Shown here piece after piece: positions 9,803 through 20,658 of a DNA stretch of 64,000 bases. The translations under genes and the position numbers were made by a program. Below the pieces are notes generated by a model. The model saw nothing but the letters and a program-made list of their open reading frames with translations, searched no databases and had not been told where the DNA came from. Numbering within the stretch: the stretch's first letter is position 1; each line of letters starts with the position of its first letter. The stretch is from Escallonia rubra (taxonomy: Eukaryota; Streptophyta; Magnoliopsida; Escalloniales; Escalloniaceae): assembly GCA_033065855.1 (NCBI GenBank), contig JAVXUO010001291.1, positions 1 to 64,000 on the forward strand. Direction: 5' to 3'.

Positions 9803-10150
9803 TCCCTGAAAAATGCAGTTTCCTGTTTTTAAAGCATGAAAAACATTTTATGCATGCAAGGGAAACCTATGGGCAATTTCTAGGTATACAGTCATCGTAA
9901 CGATCATCTCTCTATGTATAGTTTACAAAGACGGAAATAAAAGCATGAAGACTTTAATCGTCGAATTTCTTCTTTGATGCGTTCCGTTGAGAGTCTTTGA
10001 TCGTGTTGCTCGTCTAATAAACCGTTTGCATGAGTATGAGATTGTTCCTATTGCTTCATCAACTCAATGCATGTTAGACAGCATAATCATCAATGTTAGT
10101 TATCATCAAAATCAAATATAATCCTAGGTTAAATAACCGTAGGGTTAACA

Positions 10151-11484
10151 CTTCTCATGCCCTAAATGGATGTCCCTGGATAATTCTCAACCATTACCTC
10201 ACTGTTCACAAATGGGAGCCCAATTTCAAGCCTTCGCAAGCCGTAGAAACGGCTACTGCGATATGGCTCCGGTTACCTGAACTACCTATAGAATACTACA
10301 GTGAACTAGTGCTCCGAAGAATTGCTGCCAATTTTGGTAAACCTGTAAAGGTTGATTTCAACACTGCTTCATCCACGAGAGGTAAGTACGCTCGTATCTG
10401 TGTCGAAATTGATATGTCAAAACCTCTTATCCCAGCCTATTTGCTCGCCGGCAAGGAATACAAAGTCGAGTATGAATTCCTCCGGGAAATCTGCTGAGAG
10501 TATGGACGCGTGGGACACCGGAAAGAAAACTGCACCAACCGGCCGGAGAAGATGGTTACACCGGAGCCCAGTTCCCATAGAGATCCAGGCAAGCTGACAG
10601 ATATCAACGGTAACCTGCAACAATCCAACGTCCTGAATAGTAACGCCCATGTCTTGACAGAGACAGGTACCAGATCTGCTCAGAGCCTGCACAAATCTAG
10701 CTATGGAACATGGATGATAGTCAAGCGAAAAGCACATCGGTTTGGGCCTAATGCTCAGCGAAAACATTCAGAAAACACCACTATGGGGCAAAGGAAAATA
10801 AATGAAGGCCCAAACCAGGGGCCCAGGAAAAACAATAACAGATTTGAAGCCCTCAACCCCGAAAATGCTATCCCTGTCCTGGACCAAGCATCAGATAGAA
10901 GTCAGGGCTCTCTTAAACCCCAGCCCATGACCAACCTTCAGCCTTATGCCTTCAATCCTAAGAAGAAAGTGAATCTGTCTTCGGATCCTAAAGATCCAAA
11001 CACTTCTACTTGTACGAATTCTTCTACAGACATGATCATGCCACCTGTATCAATCCAAGCCGACGACATTCACACAGAAAACCCTAAGCCTGAAGTCATT
11101 ACACGTGAAGCGCCGCATCCCGCCCAGATAATTTCTCTTCCCCTTTCCCCCAATTCCTCGATCTCAACCGAAACCATAACACCCTCTGTTACAACCCCCC
11201 TTTCTGTACTGGAAAATAAACCCCCTGACCCTTATCTTCTGCGTCGCAGCCATGAGGAAACAATTCGGGCTTCGAAAACGCAATCTTCTGGGATTGGAGG
11301 TGATAGAACAGATCGAAGAAGAAATGATAGCTTTCACCGCGATAGCGACATTAATAGAGAGTTTCAGAATGATACTAACAGAAGGAAAGTGGATCGAAGT
11401 AGAAGCCCCCTCAGAAACAAAGATGTCTGCCTTGACGCATCCGTCTCTTGGAATGGAGAAAATGAAATCTCTGCTGAAAGGTAA
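10151..11484 (+). pseudogene. LINE ORF1 remnant (DUF4283-like domain and broken zinc knuckle)
   Basis: The reading frame enters at the Sire-1 junction within GCPWIILNHYLTVHKW, the conserved core of the DUF4283-like RNA-binding domain of plant LINE ORF1, and continues through TAIWLRLPELPIEYY. A TGA at 10495-10497 stops it at the start of the zinc knuckle. The second knuckle cysteine is also replaced (EYGRVGHRKENC). The same frame reopens and runs 324 codons from 10510 to the stop at 11484, through low-complexity Ser/Pro/Asn-rich sequence. The protein would have coated LINE RNA. It is inactive here through the insertion and the internal stop. Confidence 0.85.
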
Positions 11485-11524
11485 ATTCCCCTTTGTTGAA
11501 GAAGATATCTTGCACAATCACTCG

Positions 11525-14500
11525 ATGACAGCATTAATCTGGAATGTTAGAGGCGCCGGAAACAAAAGATTCAAGAACAACTTCAGACAGTTGTTTCAGG
11601 AGTTCAAACCGTATATCGTCGCTTTGATGGAAACTAAGGTAGAATTCCAGACGATGAATGGATTTTTCGAAAACTTTGGTTTATCTAGCTCCAGCATTAT
11701 TGATCCTCAAGGCCGTTCTGGAGGAATCTGGGTCCTTTGGAACCCTCAGGAAGTTACGGTCACCCCTATCCAAACCCACAGACAAGTAGTTCACATTGAG
11801 GTAAAGAAAAACAACTCCGACAACTGGTTCTTCTCGGCGGTGTATGGCAGCCCTCACCAAGCTACCCGTGCTGAGCTGTGGGAAAACCTGTATGATTTTG
11901 TCGATTCTTTCTCTTCTCCTTGGGTTGCTGCGGGCGATTTTAACGACTATTCTGGTCAGTCCGAACGACGAAGCTTCACCCCTTTCAACGATTTCCAAAG
12001 GTGCCAAACCTTCAACAATAACCTTAGCAACTGTGGGCTCATGGACCTGGGAAGCAGAGGACCGAAGCTGACCTGGGATAATGGGCGCCAAGGCTTCGCC
12101 AACACCAAGGAACGTCTGGACCGTGCCGTTGCGAACAGCGACTGGAGAATCAAGTTTCCTGAGGCTACCGTCACGAACCTGCCACGTATGTATTCGGACC
12201 ATTCTCCTTTAATCTTACATTTACATGGCATTGCTAAATTGAATACTCGTAATAGACCTTTCCGCCTCGAAGCCATGTGGCTCGAACATGAAAATTTTAA
12301 AACCATTGTTGAGAAAGCTTGGGACAATAATGCTGCGCTTAACCCTGCCAAACAAAAGTTTCAGAACCTTGCCTTTATCTGGAATAAAGATAATTTTGGT
12401 AATCTCTTCAGAAAGAAAAGACGTATCCTGGCCAGATTGAATGGTATACAATCGGCTTTATCTAATCATTTCAGTTTCAACCTTGAACAACTTGATAGAG
12501 AACTTAAAAGAGAATATAATACCATCCTTAATCAGGAAGCTATCTTCTGGTTCCAGAAATCCAGATCTCAATCCCTAACTCTTGGTGAGTTAAACACTAA
12601 ATTCTTCCATGTTACTACCCTCAAACGTAGGAAAAGGAATAAAATTGAAGGCCTAAAAAATAGTAACAATGTTTGGACTGATGACCCTGAAGATCTAAAA
12701 AATATTATTACTTCTAATTTCTATAATCTCTTTGAGGATAATGAACCTTCCAGGCAATATCCTAAATGGATTCATAATATGGCTTTAGGTCCTGACACTC
12801 TTACTTCTATTTCTAAGCCTGTGGAAGATTTCGAAATTAAAAGAGCCACCTTCGAGATAAAGGCCAACAAGGCCCCTGGTCCCGATGGTATACCTTCCCT
12901 GCTTTATCAGAAATTTTGGAATGAGATCGGCCCTTCTATCTGCCTTTATGCCAAGTCTTGCTTCCATAATAAGCAACTTCCTGCCCAGGATAAGAATGTC
13001 CTGGTTACTCTTATACCCAAAGTTGATCTTCCTGAAAAAATCTCGCAATTCAGACCCATTAGTCTCTTTAACGTGAATTATAAAATTATCACCAAGATCA
13101 TTGTTAATAGAATTCGTCCTTTGCTTGCCAATATTATCAGCCCTTTCCAGAGCAGCTTCCTGCCTGGAAGACATACTGCTGATAACATTTGTATCACCCA
13201 AGAAATCCTTCATTCCCTTAACTCCAAAAAAGGAAAACAAGGTGGCATGGTTTGGAAAATCGATCTAGAAAAGGCTTATGACAAATTAAAATGGGATTTT
13301 ATTCTTCACACTCTCCAAGAATTTAATTTTTCCAATACCCTCATCGAACTAATCATGGACTGTATTGTAGGAAACCTCATGAATTTTCTTTGGAATGGGA
13401 ACATTACCAACCCTATTAAACCTGGGAGAGGTATAAGGCAAGGAGACCCCCTATCCCCTTACATCTTCGTGCTGTGTATGGAAAGACTCTCAAACCTCAT
13501 CTGTATGAAAACTCTTGGAAAAAAATGGACTGGTTTAAGGGCTTCTCAAAAGGGACCCTCTATTTCCCATCTTTTTTATGCTGACGACCTCATGCTTTTT
13601 GCTAAAGCTAACAAGAAAAACTGTAAACATATGCTTGAGGTCCTTAACATGTTCTGTGATGAAGCTGGGCAGAGTATTAATTTTGTTAAATCTAAAATGT
13701 TTGTGTCCAACAATATCCCCAGACATGAGGCCTGTAGCCTTAGTGCCATGTGTGGGATCCCCTTATCTGCCAACCTTGGGTCTTACCTTGGTATCCCTCT
13801 CATACACAATAGACTCTCTAAACACAATTTTTCTTACCTCATTGATAGAGTTCAGAATAAGTTAGCTGGCTGGAAATCTAAGTTGCTGTCTTTGGGTGGT
13901 AGAGTGACCTTGGTGCAGGCTGTCACAGCTGCCCTACCCATTTACACTATGCAAACCACCCCTATTCCTATGGCTACCTGTCACATGCTTGATAGACTCA
14001 ACAGAAACTTCATTTGGGGGGACACCACCAGCTCCAAAAAGATCCACCTTGTCAACTGGGACACTGTGAGTAAACCTAAAAAACTTGGAGGTCTTGGCAT
14101 CCGAAAATCTAGGGAAAATAACATTGCTATGCTAGCTAAACTTGGCTGGAAAATCATTAAGGGGGAACAAAAACTTTGGATTGAGGTTCTAAAAGATAAA
14201 TATAAAATCTCCAACAATCCTAGGAAATGGGAAAAAAGGAAAAGAGCCTCTAGTATCTGGAAAGGCATTCTAAATGCTAAGGATATCCTTGTGAAAGGCA
14301 TCAAATGGATAGTTGGGAATGGTTCTAACATATCTCTGTGGGAGGATTGGTGGTGTGGTACCAAGCCCTTAAATCAAAGTAGTGTTAGAGGTGATAAGAA
14401 TATCAAAGTCCTCAGTATCATTGATGATAAAGATTGGAATATTAATTCTATTAAGGACGACATATCCTTGACTGAGAAAAATGAAATAACCAATACTCCT

Positions 14501-15628
14501 CTTGCTAAGTTTAGTACTATCCAGGATACCCCTAGCTGGGGTAATTCAGGTAATGGCACTTTCTCGACTAAAGCAGTTCTTGACCTGCTGACCAATTCTA
14601 ATTCTACCCAAAACCTCTCTGCTTTAATCTACTGGAAAAAACTTTGGAGCTTGCCCATTCCCCAAAAAATTAAAAGTTTTATTTGGACTGTTCTTCATGA
14701 TAGATTGCCTACCAATTCCCTAAGGCAAATTAGAGGGATGACTGCCTCTAATCTATGCCCCAGATGTTCTACCTTTGAAGAAACCACCTTGCATGTTCTA
14801 TGGAGTTGTTCTCATGCCTCTGATTTATGGTCCAAAAGCCTAGACAACAACCAAATGCAAAAAATGCATAACCTTCAGGTGATACAATGGTTCTGGAAAG
14901 GGCTCCAATTGAAAAACAACCATGGCCAAGATGTCCCCTGGAATATTACTTTCATCTCTATTATGTGGACTAATCGGAAATGCAGGAACAAAAAAGTCTT
15001 TGACAATCATAGTACCAGCACCATGGAAGCTTTATACTACAGCAGGAAGTTCGCAAGGGAAGTATCCGAAGCTTTTCATTTAACATCTACTAATCATGTT
15101 ATGCTTACAACTAAACTGATTACATGGAAATTCCCAGATGAAGGATTCATCAAAATCAATACGGATGGAGCATCCAAAGGAAACCCGGGCCAAAGTGGTT
15201 ATGGAGGGATAATTAGAGATGACCAAGGAAGATGGTTAGAAGGCTTCATTGGAAACATTGGACACAACACTAGTCTAAATGCTGAAGTTAGGGGTATCCA
15301 CGGAGGGCTCACCACCATCCGTGAGAGAAACTGGCAGCAAGCTACAATTGAGACCGACTCCACTTCCGCACTACAGCTTATCATGGAACAAGAGATTCAG
15401 AATCACCCTCTCAGAGCTTTGGTGGAAGACTGCAGGAATATCATCAGACTGATGGGAAGTGCCATTACTCATACTATGCGAGAAGGCAATCAATGTGCCG
15501 ATTTTCTAGCGAACCTAGGAGCCAAACAAAATGAACAATATGTTTACATCACTGAAATTCCTAGAGATCTGAACAGCCTAATTTTGGCTGACTTGTCTGA
15601 AGTGGCATTCGTGAGGCCCTCCAAGTAA
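11525..15628 (+). CDS. LINE ORF2: endonuclease, reverse transcriptase, zinc-binding domain and RNase H
   Basis: I chose the ATG at 11525, 40 nt after the ORF1 stop, because the endonuclease begins there (MTALIWNVRGAGN); the open frame itself extends upstream. It gives 1367 residues without an internal stop. Domains: APE-type endonuclease about 1-230 (ALMETKVE, AAGDFNDYSG, SDHSPLILHL). RT about 440-720, with KAPGPDGIPSLLY, RPISLFNVNYKI and the catalytic FYADDLMLF at about 684-692. A zf-RVT-type Cys/His domain at about 1035-1115. RNase H at about 1205-1340 (KINTDGASKGNPG, IETDSTSALQ, REGNQCADFLANLG). It would nick target DNA and reverse transcribe LINE RNA there. Plant L1 elements of this class commonly carry the C-terminal RNase H. 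Confidence 0.95.
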   Translation: MTALIWNVRGAGNKRFKNNFRQLFQEFKPYIVALMETKVEFQTMNGFFENFGLSSSSIIDPQGRSGGIWVLWNPQEVTVTPIQTHRQVVHIEVKKNNSDNWFFSAVYGSPHQATRAELWENLYDFVDSFSSPWVAAGDFNDYSGQSERRSFTPFNDFQRCQTFNNNLSNCGLMDLGSRGPKLTWDNGRQGFANTKERLDRAVANSDWRIKFPEATVTNLPRMYSDHSPLILHLHGIAKLNTRNRPFRLEAMWLEHENFKTIVEKAWDNNAALNPAKQKFQNLAFIWNKDNFGNLFRKKRRILARLNGIQSALSNHFSFNLEQLDRELKREYNTILNQEAIFWFQKSRSQSLTLGELNTKFFHVTTLKRRKRNKIEGLKNSNNVWTDDPEDLKNIITSNFYNLFEDNEPSRQYPKWIHNMALGPDTLTSISKPVEDFEIKRATFEIKANKAPGPDGIPSLLYQKFWNEIGPSICLYAKSCFHNKQLPAQDKNVLVTLIPKVDLPEKISQFRPISLFNVNYKIITKIIVNRIRPLLANIISPFQSSFLPGRHTADNICITQEILHSLNSKKGKQGGMVWKIDLEKAYDKLKWDFILHTLQEFNFSNTLIELIMDCIVGNLMNFLWNGNITNPIKPGRGIRQGDPLSPYIFVLCMERLSNLICMKTLGKKWTGLRASQKGPSISHLFYADDLMLFAKANKKNCKHMLEVLNMFCDEAGQSINFVKSKMFVSNNIPRHEACSLSAMCGIPLSANLGSYLGIPLIHNRLSKHNFSYLIDRVQNKLAGWKSKLLSLGGRVTLVQAVTAALPIYTMQTTPIPMATCHMLDRLNRNFIWGDTTSSKKIHLVNWDTVSKPKKLGGLGIRKSRENNIAMLAKLGWKIIKGEQKLWIEVLKDKYKISNNPRKWEKRKRASSIWKGILNAKDILVKGIKWIVGNGSNISLWEDWWCGTKPLNQSSVRGDKNIKVLSIIDDKDWNINSIKDDISLTEKNEITNTPLAKFSTIQDTPSWGNSGNGTFSTKAVLDLLTNSNSTQNLSALIYWKKLWSLPIPQKIKSFIWTVLHDRLPTNSLRQIRGMTASNLCPRCSTFEETTLHVLWSCSHASDLWSKSLDNNQMQKMHNLQVIQWFWKGLQLKNNHGQDVPWNITFISIMWTNRKCRNKKVFDNHSTSTMEALYYSRKFAREVSEAFHLTSTNHVMLTTKLITWKFPDEGFIKINTDGASKGNPGQSGYGGIIRDDQGRWLEGFIGNIGHNTSLNAEVRGIHGGLTTIRERNWQQATIETDSTSALQLIMEQEIQNHPLRALVEDCRNIIRLMGSAITHTMREGNQCADFLANLGAKQNEQYVYITEIPRDLNSLILADLSEVAFVRPSK

Positions 15629-15874
15629 TCTGTTTTATCTTTCCTTTGTACTAAAAAAAAATTAGGGTTTGATTACTTCAATTTAGGGTTCAATTAGGAG
15701 TTCTATTTGTTCAATTTAGGGTTCAATTAGGGTTTACTATTAGTTCAAGTAGCAAGGGCATGGCCTAAAAGGTTATATATTGAGATAGAAACAGTTGAAA
15801 CCATCCTCATTAGATTGCTAGAGTGAGATTCCATCTGTCAATTCCATAATAAAAAAACGTTGAAAAAAAAAAAA
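15629..15874 (+). other. LINE 3' untranslated region and poly(A) tail
   Basis: A/T-rich, with repeated AATTTAGGGTTCAATTAG phrases at about 15680-15740. AATAAA at 15848-15853 is followed by CGTTG and a run of 12 A at 15863-15874, which I take as the element's end. An earlier A-run near 15652 is an alternative end. Confidence 0.7.
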
Positions 15875-16909
15875 CTAAGCAATGAAACCGGATTCTCTTA
15901 TGACCTTCACTAATAAAGGATGTTTATTTACCGAATCACGCCACCACACGAGACAACGGGAACTCACCGCCACCACCAAACAAACTCAAACACACTAACA
16001 CATGCACTAAGTTGGAGGATGACAAAATACTAGCCTAAAATTACACCTGCTCCTAAAAACTAAACCAACTACATACAACAAACTAAACCAGAAAGGACAC
16101 TGAGCTAGGGGGAAAGGAGAGGACTAAACGCTAGCCTTAAAATTAACCATTTTTGCACGGCCTCACCAGGAACCCAAACATACATCCCACACCCCCCCTA
16201 TAGCTACCTATGTAGCAAACACACCTACCAAAGGCTCGCTCATGCCGGCTGGTCATAATCACATCCACCGGTGTGACTTTATAGCCATTCGCAAGCAAAA
16301 GTTAGTGCCCAAGCAAACTAGTTAGAACCAAAATATATTTAGTAAACCTAACGTCGCTTTGATTCATTCGGACAACCTAAAAGTAAGATTTACATAAGCA
16401 AAGCTTCTACCCACTATCAAGTATATAGGCAATAATTGATGGAATCAAGTCTAAAATGGACTATTTCCTCTTAGGGTGAACATTATTATGACATGTAAAC
16501 CATATTAACATACCTAAGTTTAGACAAAAGTAAACAACTTTGGGAAAAAGGGTTCATCGGGATTCACATTGCAATTTCAACTTCACAGAAAAAAGCTTCA
16601 CAAAATAAGACTAAACAAGCATAAACAAGCACAAAATTCACATTGCTAGACAAACTTCACATAAACCTAAAATTGTTGGATAAGGTAAATTCTAAAACTC
16701 GTGGACATACCAATGGTGTGGCTGATGGCGGCAGGAATCCGCGGCGGTGGCGGTGGCAAGTTCAATTCTGTCGGGGGGTGGGTTGTCCTGGATGACAGAG
16801 ACGGAGGTGGCTGTTTGGGGGAGGTGGCGACGGAGGTGGCGCGTCGTTGGGGGGGTGGGTTGCCGTAGATGTGAAGGTCGCCAGAGTAAATATCAGCGGT
16901 GAGAGATAA

Positions 16910-16946
<37 letters not shown>

Positions 16947-17316
16947 GGGAGAAAGAAAAGGGGATCTGATATTTTAGATAAAACTTTTAGAGACGGGACT
17001 AGGCCGTCTGTAAAAGTCTGTCAGTAAAGCCCTGTTTTCGTCGACGGAATTTTTACCAACGGAATAATTATGTCGCTTATATATTTTTTAAAAATCATCG
17101 AAAATTATAAAATTCTATAAAATATTTAGCGACGGTATTATCCGTCGGTAAAAGTTTGTCTGTAATAATCCGTTGGCAAATACTTTGACCGACGGAATAT
17201 TCCGTCCTTAAATAGTTTTATCGACGGTTTTTTATCAACGGCGAAATCCGTCGTTCAAAGATGTTTTAGTATTCCGTCGCTAAAAGTTCGTCGCTAAATC
17301 TGTTTTTCTTGTAGTG
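15875..17316. mobile_element. Right part of a CACTA (En/Spm) transposon, CACTA-2, non-coding
   Basis: The segment ends TTTTTCTTGTAGTG at 17303-17316, the inverted CACTACAAGAAAAA terminus of plant CACTA elements. Subterminal repeats of the type CCGTCG(G/C)TAAAA and its inverse fill about 16983-17300, as in this superfamily. 16730-16870 is GC-rich (GGCGG-type). A GA microsatellite lies at about 16914-16942. I find no coding region. The left terminus must lie beyond the LINE and Sire-1, left of the window. Confidence 0.75.
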
Positions 17317-17904
17317 ATTGAGCATCGCCTGTGTGGCTTTGCTAAGTGATTACCCTGTACTGCCTGTGTGGCTTTGCTAAGTGTTTCCCTGCACTGCCTG
17401 TGTGGCTTTGCAAATTTACTCATGTTCAATATACCATCCGCATCGTTTATAGTGTAATCGAAATTGTTTCTATTGATATTCTGAATTGAGTGATTGAGTT
17501 GAATCTCATCCCATACTGCCATTGAAATGAATTCACTAAATCGTTTGTATTGCTAACTAAATTTTAAGCGACCTTATTGAGCTCTCGAAAGCTCACTGCC
17601 CTTTTATGTTCCCTTCTGCAGGAAATAATCGTCAGTAAGAGTCCGGAACCAATGAGCTTGATTATGGAATAGCTTAGTATTTTCATTAATTGTTATTTGA
17701 GCCCCTGTGAGGGAACTAGTGTGTAATTTAATAAATCAGTACTTTAAATTCGTCTTGTGTTTAGAAAGGTTGCCGAGATAATTAATTTATTGTAGATGTC
17801 TGACCTGAAGGTTATTGGGTTTCCATAGTGGAATTGTATTGATTGGACAATTGAGGATTAGATTGATTGATCGGTTAACACTTCGGAAATATCGGGGTGT
17901 TACA
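17317..17904 (-). repeat. LTR-like repeat, TGTAACAC family, partial (interrupted by CACTA-2)
   Basis: On the minus strand it starts TGTAACACCCCG at 17904. It shares blocks with 32375-33717 and 45412-46300 (for example around AAATTACACACTAGTTCCCT). Two to three copies of a ~31-bp unit with TGTGTGGCTTTGCTAAGTG lie at 17328-17420, and the same unit recurs at 45890-45990. CACTA-2 cuts it on the left. It interrupts the old copia integrase on the right. Confidence 0.7.
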
Positions 17905-18040
17905 TCCGCTTTCTAAATTTTAAATTTATCCAAAACTTCATCTTTAGTCCTAAGAAGGTATGTGTAAGTATAACGTGAACATTCATCTATAAAATGTAAT
18001 GAACTATATTTTACCACCCCTTGTTAGGTGACTTTCTATC
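17905..18040 (-). pseudogene. Copia-A integrase fragment (continues at 28848)
   Basis: Minus-strand translation gives an FITFIDECSRYTYTYLLRT stretch, the copia integrase core, with stops. It joins in frame with the segment ending at 28848 once CACTA-1 and one copy of ATC are removed. The LTR-like repeat truncates it at 17904/17905. Confidence 0.85.
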
Positions 18041-18660
18041 CACTACAAGAAAATTGCTCAGAAGTGACACCGAAAGTTGTCACTATAAAATGCAAAGTTG
18101 TCACTAATTGATATAGTGACGAAATAATTTTGTTACTGCAGTTGTCACTATAGGCCCGTCACGAAAGGGTTTAAGTGACGACATTAAACTAGTTGTCACA
18201 AAATCTTAGAATCGTGTGACAACATCAAAGTTTTCACTTTTTCATCACATTTTGTGACAAATTCTTTGTTACTTAATGTTCTCAAATGTTGTCACTAAAA
18301 CCCAATGTTGTCACTAAAGAATCTACCAAATTGACTTGGATTGAGATCCAGTGACAAGATGTCTTGTCATTGTTTCTCTCTAGTAACGACATCATTAGTA
18401 ACACAAATTACAAATATGTGACAATTCCAGCTTGTCACAATTTCAATTTGTGCCAAAGTTAATGTTGTCACTATTACCATTCGTGACAATTATTTGTCTT
18501 GTCACTGAAACATTCATGGACAACTTTTTTTGTCACCGTTTTGATTTTTTCCTGTTGTCACTATACACAACAGTGACGAACTTATGTTGATGTAGTGACA
18601 ATCACAATCTTCTCGCTTTACGGTAATGGTCATAGTTGTAAGTTGTCACATATCAAATCG
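18041..18660. repeat. CACTA-1 left subterminal repeat array
   Basis: Numerous copies of GTTGTCACTA and its inverse TAGTGACAAC in both orientations. Such arrays are transposase binding regions in En/Spm elements. Confidence 0.8.
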
Positions 18661-19738
18661 TATTCCCTGTACATAATACTCTCCTACAAAAATAACGAGA
18701 ATAAACTTCTAATATAAGAGAGTTTAATTCTAAACTATCCATTATAAAGACATTATCCATTACAAGAGTCTTCTTGAAGTTAATATAAACTAAAAGGGTT
18801 CCAATTTACAGCAGAGGAAGCAAGTTCCAGCAAGACCTTGCTTTATGCAAGCCTGAGCCTTGTCTTCTGTAGTTACAGCAGAAGTTGTGCTGGTAGCTGA
18901 TTTATTTTTGACAAGTAGCATGCTTTAGCGAGATTTAATAGCAGAAGTTTCACCAAGGACAAGCACCCACATGCTACTATATTAAACCCTCAAAACCGCT
19001 CAATATGCCATGACCCTAAGGTTTCTTTGCCTGCTGAAGACAGATATAAACAAAAGTAGTTAAGGAGAATAACAAGCAATAACGGATTTTACCAGAATCA
19101 TTTTTCTATTTTTTATTCTGTCTTAAAGCATGTCAGTTGAACATCTATGCTTAACATCCTAGATAAACAAACGTCGATTGGCTTACAATTAAAACAATAG
19201 AATCGCTGATAAACTGATATGAAGAACACATGCAGATGAAAGTGCAGAACAACCAAGCCAGCTGATAAGCTTTTTAGAAAGAGAAGTAGCATGAACAATT
19301 GAATAAACCATGTATGCTAGGTACCATAATAGGAAAGTTCTCTAAGTACAAAATCCATCACGACACACAAACTTACCAAGCAACTGCTAGGTAAGTTTAT
19401 AACATCAGGAAAGTTCTATAAAATATTTTGTAAAATTGCTAAAAAAAAAATCAATTTGCATAAGATGCTCTATTGTACCCCCAAAAAATAGAAGTAAAAT
19501 GCAATGAGATGCATAAGAGGGCACATAGAAAAATTATCCATTCACTGGGATTGATGAACTACGAAGCTAACAATCCTTTTCAACATATTAAGTGGTCCAA
19601 AATCCTAATACATTCACAGTAACCACGCAATTTCCAGCAAAAATGAATCTGACACCCCTAGGCCTAGCAGATTCTTAATCCAACGGGAGAGGTACTATCA
19701 AACAAAAGTACTTATGGTGTTACTTGAGATTTTGATAT
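18661..19738. other. CACTA-1 internal sequence, no gene seen
   Basis: A/T-rich, with no convincing ORF or repeat. It could be a decayed transposase remnant or filler. Confidence 0.5.
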
Positions 19739-19873
19739 TTTTTTGTTTGAATTTCCCAAATTGGGAAATAATAGAACTGCATATATGGGTAACCCTAGGG
19801 GAGGGAAGAATCGAACACGGGACCTCAAGGTCACTCCTCTAGGGCCCTTGCCAACTCAACCAACCCCTTTGGG
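19739..19873 (-). mobile_element. tRNA-derived SINE with 15-bp target duplication
   Basis: On the minus strand the 135-bp unit starts CCCAAAGGGGTTGG at 19873. It has an A-box-like GGTTGAGTTGGC and a B box GTGTTCGATTC (RNA polymerase III promoter), and ends in AAACAAAAAAA at 19739. The flanks carry the perfect 15-bp direct repeat TTGAGATTTTGATAT (19724-19738 and 19874-19888). Size, promoter boxes, A-rich tail and duplication length all fit a plant SINE mobilised by LINE machinery. Confidence 0.85.
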
Positions 19874-20063
19874 TTGAGATTTTGATATGTTATACAGCTA
19901 AAGAATCCAAGGCTAGCTTGGTACGTGGCGTACAGATCGCCAAATGGATTTGCAATCATACAAGATATCATCAAACGGTAGTGGCTTTATGTAATGTGCC
20001 TGGGTGTTTTAATTGGTATATTTAGAAAGATGCTTCGCTAAGCAAGAACGCAAAATAACTAAC

Positions 20064-20618
20064 TGTTTGCACTACTAATAATTTCACTTTGATTAAATGT
20101 CACTAAATGAAATTTACTTTTTATTATTTCTGAAGAAATAATGAAAGATTCAAGAAGTGAAAGAAACCATTTTCTGAAAATTAAGGGATAAGTGTGGTTG
20201 GTTACTTATTAGTGAGTGATTATTTCTTAAGTGGGTAATTTATCTCACTAAGTGGGTAGTTTCTTGTAATGGTAGTTATTTTCTACAAAGCCTCTAGTAT
20301 AAATATTGGGTCAAAAAAGAAAAGGAGGACACAATCAACAATCATCAATCAGACAAAGTTTTTTTCTTTAGTTTAGAGGTTTTTGCTGTCATCGATAGGA
20401 AGTTTAATTTCCAGTTAGGGTGTAAACATTCGCAATCAATCGAAAGCTCTCTCTTTTGTCATTTATGAGCGCGCAATCGTTCTACTTTCTGCATTTCGTC
20501 TTCATTTTCCGTTTTCGGAGAAGTCCCCAGGCCCTAGGGGCAAAAAAGATCCCACACTTTTAATCGATTGTATCGTAGGTGCACAAATCGATTGTGAGTT
20601 TGCCCAGCAGCGCAAACA
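20064..20618 (+). repeat. Left LTR of the short LTR element (555 bp)
   Basis: Begins TGTTTGC and ends GCAAACA, a 7-bp terminal inverted repeat. A TATA-like ATAAATATTGGG lies near 20299. ATCGAT-type motifs occur near 20560-20590. Confidence 0.8.
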
Positions 20619-20619
20619 T

Positions 20620-20638
20620 TGGCACGCCCGGTGGGACC
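20620..20638 (+). other. Primer binding site of the short LTR element
   Basis: TGGCACGCCCGGTGGGACC one base after the LTR. I do not assign the tRNA species. Confidence 0.6.
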
Positions 20639-20658
20639 CTTGTATTTGAAAAGGGAAA

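Larger units (their letters stand above)
1..10150 (-). mobile_element. Sire-1: Sirevirus-like Ty1/copia retrotransposon (right end complete, left end cut by window)
   Basis: On the minus strand the order is 5' LTR, initiator-Met-type PBS, gag, pol (protease, integrase, RT, RNase H), an extra ORF, polypurine tracts and 3' LTR. The integrase-before-RT order defines Ty1/copia. The large gag, the extra ORF after pol, the LTRs of about 1.28 kb and the repeated polypurine tracts next to the 3' LTR fit the Sirevirus lineage as I know it. The two LTRs align without gaps at an offset of 9037 and differ at roughly 18 of 1113 compared positions, so insertion is fairly recent. Frameshifts between gag and pol and in the extra ORF make this copy defective unless they are sequencing errors. 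It interrupts LINE ORF1 at 10150/10151. The target duplication cannot be checked because the left end lies outside. Confidence 0.93.
8873..10150 (-). repeat. Sire-1 5' LTR (complete, 1278 bp)
   Basis: On the minus strand it runs from TGTTAACCC (10150) to GGTTTCA (8873), a TG...CA LTR followed by the PBS. Its distal 1113 bp match bases 1-1113 without gaps. Of about 18 differences, about 11 fall in the first ~100 aligned bases. It holds the U3 palindrome cluster and a TATA box. Confidence 0.95.
10151..15874 (+). mobile_element. L1-type LINE, 5'-truncated by the Sire-1 insertion
   Basis: An ORF1 remnant, a complete ORF2, a short 3' region and a poly(A) tail follow in order on the plus strand. 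The 5' end must lie left of the window beyond Sire-1, so the target-site duplication cannot be tested. ORF2 being open over its whole length suggests a young insertion, older than Sire-1. Confidence 0.9.

Noticed and set aside
19795..19873. Possible tRNA gene
   Set aside because: Pol III boxes are present but no cloverleaf or anticodon arm is evident, and the 15-bp duplication with an A-rich tail identifies a SINE.
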